This document shows, piece by piece, positions 5,407-7,708 of a stretch of 7,708 nt of DNA. The notes under the pieces are model-generated. The model did no database searches, had not been told where the DNA came from, and saw only the letters and a list, made by a program, of their open reading frames with translations. Source of the DNA: Bacteroidota bacterium. Its GTDB lineage: Bacteria; Zhuqueibacterota; JdFR-76; DREG01. The position numbers were made by a program, and so were the translations under genes. The stretch is from assembly GCA_030624545.1 (NCBI GenBank), contig JAUXJX010000075.1, forward strand, positions 1 to 7,708. The letters run 5' to 3'. Numbering within the stretch: position 1 is the stretch's first letter; every line of letters starts with the position of its first letter.

Positions 5407-5582
5407 ATTTAGATCCGCCCCAGTCTTTCAAGGAAAGCACCCTTCGATACGCCGTCCACGACGAATTCGCTTGAAAAGAATGATTGAGTCTATACCGATA
5501 TCACAATGCAAAGCCGTTTTGGGGCGGCTACTCAGGATGCTAATCCGGGAAACAGGCGAGCAACCTGAGTAGCGATCTAAAT
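5407..5582. other. Nested inverted-repeat element folding into a perfect three-way junction (candidate structured RNA or mobile palindromic element)
   Basis: Three helices close on each other with no unpaired base. P1 pairs ATTTAGATC (5407-5415) with GATCTAAAT (5574-5582), 9 of 9. P2 starts at the next base and pairs CGCCCC (5416-5421) with GGGGCG (5521-5526), extendable by A-U and G-U. P3 fills the rest, GCTACTCAGG (5527-5536) with CCTGAGTAGC (5564-5573), then one A-A mismatch, four more pairs and a 17-base loop. Inside P2, TCTTTCAAG (5424-5432) pairs with CTTGAAAAGA (5470-5479) with one bulged A, again abutting P2. Loop and connecting sequences are not coding. There is no U run at either end and no visible target duplication. 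It matches no RNA class I can name. The transcribed strand cannot be told because the core pairs are all Watson-Crick. Confidence 0.55.
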
Positions 5583-5596
5583 ATTTAATGAAGGAT

Positions 5597-5631
5597 CGCG
5601 GCGGAAATTAGCGCAGCGGTTTCCGTCGTGG
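5597..5631. repeat. Imperfect hairpin beside the three-way-junction element
   Basis: CGGCGGAAA (5599-5607) pairs with TTTCCGTCG (5620-5628) with one G-U and a 12-base loop, extendable to 12 pairs with two more wobbles. The wobbles are G-U only if the + strand is the RNA; on the - strand they are A-C mismatches. It sits 77 bases beyond the stop of the T9SS gene and could help end that transcript, but no U run follows. Confidence 0.35.
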
Positions 5632-5707
5632 CTTTCGAGTTGGAGAGACCGCTTCGCTTATCGCCGCAACCATCGCCAAAGATTTCAACGGTCTATCTTT
5701 GCAGCAA

Positions 5708-7708
5708 TCACTCCAAAAGCAGCATCTTGCGCGTGAAGGATAGGCCACCGGCAGCCAGCCGGCCAAAATAGATTCCGGACGGCCAATCCGCTGCATTGAC
5801 TTCAACCCGATACCGGCCTGCCGGCTTGGTTGCATCCACGAGGGTCGTCACTAGCTGGCCAACCGTGTTATATATCGATAATCGCACAGGTCCGTTCGAG
5901 GCCAACTCATATTCAAGCGTTGTTATCGGATTGAAAGGATTGGGATAGTTCTGGTGCAAGGCAAATGCCTTCGGTATAGAAACCGATATGATGATTTCAT
6001 CATACTGTCGAGAAACACCATTGGCATCGATCTGGTTCAATCTATAATAGTACATGCCCCCCGTTACATCCCGATCAATATAGGAATATTCATAGGGTAG
6101 GTTGGAAGTTCCATGACCCGGGATGAAGGCAATTACCGAGTATGGAGACATCTCCGTCCGTCGTTCGAGCTCAAAACCAAGATTGTTATGTTCATTTGCC
6201 GTTTGCCAGTAGATCTGAATCTCGCGATCGGATGCCACGGCGTGAAAACCGGCAAGATCCACATGCAAGACAACTCCGGTCGCAACGTTTGAAATCTGCG
6301 AAACATTGCCGGCTTCGTCTGAAGTTCGAACAGCAATATAATATGCTTTGCTGGGATTCAGGCCCGTCAGCACGAAAGATTCGGGCTCACCCGGCTGCTG
6401 AGGTGCGGGAATATCCAATACGGGAATCGCGTCTTTGAACCAGCCGTCCAGGTTCTCTTCCTCCGGCGCTTGCAGGCTGTAGCGCAGATCATAGCTCGCC
6501 GATCTGCCCGCAGATCCGTCATCACCCGGAGCCGTCCAACTGACCGTCATATTTGAATCCGCAAAAGTGACTACAGCCAAATCATCCACGGATCGCGGCG
6601 GGACCACGTCATATAGCTGCTCCCGCACATGAATGTCCACAGGACTCTCTAGGTTGGCTTGCAGGGCCTCGCCAACCTCCATAGGCTCTCCAAAAATACC
6701 GGCTCCTCCCATTGCCAATACGACGTCTTCCACCGGCGGCAGGAAATAAGTGGTGTTTTGCAGGCGAAAAGAGCCGGTTATGTTGTCGCCGGTAATCAAG
6801 ACACCGGAATCTCCATAAGACCACTTGTCTCCTTCCGGCCCATTTGCATCGTCCATAACCCCGCCATTCTTATTATCCCAAAAATAGAGTTGCTGAAAGT
6901 CGCCGAATTCGGACACCCAATAGATGGTAAGAATCGTCCCGGGCTCACCCGTCACCATCTGCCAATTCAGAGCGGGAACATTAATAGTCCTGTCCATGCC
7001 TGTATTGCTGCCGATGCCATCAATCAGATTAGCAGTCAAAGGTTCCGGATTATTGGAATTGTAAAAATACATACCCACAGCCGGTGAATCGTAGTCGAGA
7101 GAATTACGGAGGACTTTGATTTTGATGTCGTCACGTTTCAGGTTGATACTGTCGGAGGCGGCGATCATGCTGTACGGATAGAATTGAAAAGGAAATTCCA
7201 CCTCTATATCCAACACGGTAATGCTGCCAAAAATACCCAGACTTACTTTCACTAACATCCTGGCTGTCATGTTGCGAATGAATCGAACCTGAGAATTCGC
7301 AAAGGGGGAGATTCCTTTGTTTTCAATATGGTTTTCATTGATTCTTATTGTTGAGGTAAAGCCGGATACATTCCCCTTTACGTTGATGCGCATTTTCATT
7401 CGATCCAGGATGTTCTCACTATTCCCGCCTCCAGCCGTTGTCACGGCGTAATAAACGGGCAGCCCAAAACGGGGATGAAATCCGACCTCATAATACTTAG
7501 AGGTGACGTAGTCATTTTGTCTATCATAGGTCAAGTAATCATCGAAGACAAAATCATCAATGGTAGTAGAATGAAAAAGATAAGCCCAAGCCTTTTGGCC
7601 GCCGCGGAGAGTATCACTGATTTCAATCTCGTACCTGGGAGAAAGCTTGGACTCGCCATTCTCTATCCAGAAGCCATCCGGGACCCTATCACCCAAATCC
7701 CTCGACAA
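5708..7708 (-). CDS. Secreted multidomain protein with fibronectin III domain and T9SS type A sorting domain, N-terminus outside the window
   Basis: The last 666 residues of a large protein are visible; the reading frame runs off the right edge, so signal peptide and start are not seen. Residues about 1-330 are beta-rich, with many Tyr, Phe and Asn, and belong to no family I recognise. A fibronectin type III domain lies at about 372-476 (VDDLAVVTFADSNMTVSWTA, then YYIAVRTSDEAGNVS). A second beta-sandwich at about 484-577 (IQIYWQTANEHNNLGFELER, YSYIDRDV, YYYRLNQIDANG) is the module that often precedes T9SS signals. The C-terminal domain (582-666) starts LHQNYPNPFNPITTLEYEL and continues with VRLSIYNTVGQLV, AGRYRV, WPSGIYFGRL and RKMLLLE. 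Such domains direct passage through the type IX secretion pore and usually surface attachment or release. No catalytic motif is visible. It stands alone, with a 600-base gap downstream. Confidence 0.9.
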   Translation of the reverse strand: MSRDLGDRVPDGFWIENGESKLSPRYEIEISDTLRGGQKAWAYLFHSTTIDDFVFDDYLTYDRQNDYVTSKYYEVGFHPRFGLPVYYAVTTAGGGNSENILDRMKMRINVKGNVSGFTSTIRINENHIENKGISPFANSQVRFIRNMTARMLVKVSLGIFGSITVLDIEVEFPFQFYPYSMIAASDSINLKRDDIKIKVLRNSLDYDSPAVGMYFYNSNNPEPLTANLIDGIGSNTGMDRTINVPALNWQMVTGEPGTILTIYWVSEFGDFQQLYFWDNKNGGVMDDANGPEGDKWSYGDSGVLITGDNITGSFRLQNTTYFLPPVEDVVLAMGGAGIFGEPMEVGEALQANLESPVDIHVREQLYDVVPPRSVDDLAVVTFADSNMTVSWTAPGDDGSAGRSASYDLRYSLQAPEEENLDGWFKDAIPVLDIPAPQQPGEPESFVLTGLNPSKAYYIAVRTSDEAGNVSQISNVATGVVLHVDLAGFHAVASDREIQIYWQTANEHNNLGFELERRTEMSPYSVIAFIPGHGTSNLPYEYSYIDRDVTGGMYYYRLNQIDANGVSRQYDEIIISVSIPKAFALHQNYPNPFNPITTLEYELASNGPVRLSIYNTVGQLVTTLVDATKPAGRYRVEVNAADWPSGIYFGRLAAGGLSFTRKMLLLE

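Larger units (their letters stand above)
5101..5707. other. Large intergenic region with promoters, a leader and a structured element
   Basis: No gene is visible in these 607 bases. From left to right it holds the A+T-rich leader of the small gene (5101-5300), with a short hairpin GAGGG-TCGG-CCCTC at 5266-5279 and a dyad GGTATGATACC at 5146-5156. Next come two - strand promoters (5307-5395), the nested inverted-repeat element (5407-5582), a further hairpin (5597-5631) and a 7-bp hairpin CAAAGAT/ATCTTTG (5677-5701) just after the stop of the T9SS gene. None of the hairpins has a clear U run, so the end of the T9SS transcript is not obvious. Confidence 0.6.

Noticed and set aside
5527..5556. 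GCTACTCAGG resembles a stretch of the primate Alu repeat, suggesting contamination
   Set aside because: Only about ten bases agree closely; they pair perfectly with CCTGAGTAGC in the same element, and the surroundings are plainly bacterial.
5407..5582. Retron msr-msd, with P1 as the a1/a2 arms
   Set aside because: No reverse transcriptase gene is within reach on either strand, and the layout lacks a long single msd hairpin.
5608..5835. 75-codon - strand frame overlapping the 3' end of the T9SS gene
   Set aside because: It shadows the well-defined sorting domain in another frame, and no family resemblance is visible.
6659..7087. 142-codon + strand frame inside the T9SS gene
   Set aside because: It is antisense to the continuous 666-residue frame, with no start signal or recognisable motif.
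1..7708. CRISPR array, tRNA or rRNA gene
   Set aside because: No regularly spaced direct repeats, no cloverleaf with a T-arm sequence and no conserved rRNA segments were seen.

Overview
The window reads as chromosomal DNA from a member of the FCB group outside mainstream Bacteroidota (Calditrichota, KSB1, Zixibacteria, Ignavibacteria or similar). The main reason is the large protein at the right end, which finishes in a type IX secretion (T9SS) C-terminal sorting domain with the NYPNPFNP motif common in those lineages. Several genes have good Shine-Dalgarno sites, and one intergenic region has sigma70-like promoters. The phylum is inferred; secretion by T9SS is well supported by the domain.

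Left part, + strand: the end of a SpoU/TrmH-type rRNA 2'-O-methyltransferase (RlmB-like, 1-194), then a probable promoter and a two-gene unit encoding AmmeMemoRadiSam proteins B (MEMO1 family, 385-1221) and A (AMMECR1 family, 1287-1859). The radical SAM partner is not in the window. A 400-base convergent intergenic region follows. It holds a 14-base palindrome right after the stop codon and a 110-base REP/MITE-like palindromic element.

Middle part, - strand, read right to left: a small cysteine-containing protein of unknown function (5080-4766), a seven-helix membrane protein (4661-4035), a one-helix sensor histidine kinase overlapping it (4068-3190), and a YfcH/TIGR01777-type SDR nucleotide-sugar-epimerase-like protein (3176-2259) 13 bases further on. 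The membrane protein, kinase and SDR look like one transcription unit. The first two could form a split membrane sensor. No response regulator is visible.

Right part: a 600-base intergenic region carries two tandem sigma70-like promoters pointing at the small gene with a long leader. It also holds a notable nested inverted-repeat element (5407-5582) whose helices abut with no unpaired base, forming a perfect three-way junction. This is the best candidate for something undescribed: a structured RNA or a palindromic mobile element. The partial T9SS-secreted protein fills 5708-7708.
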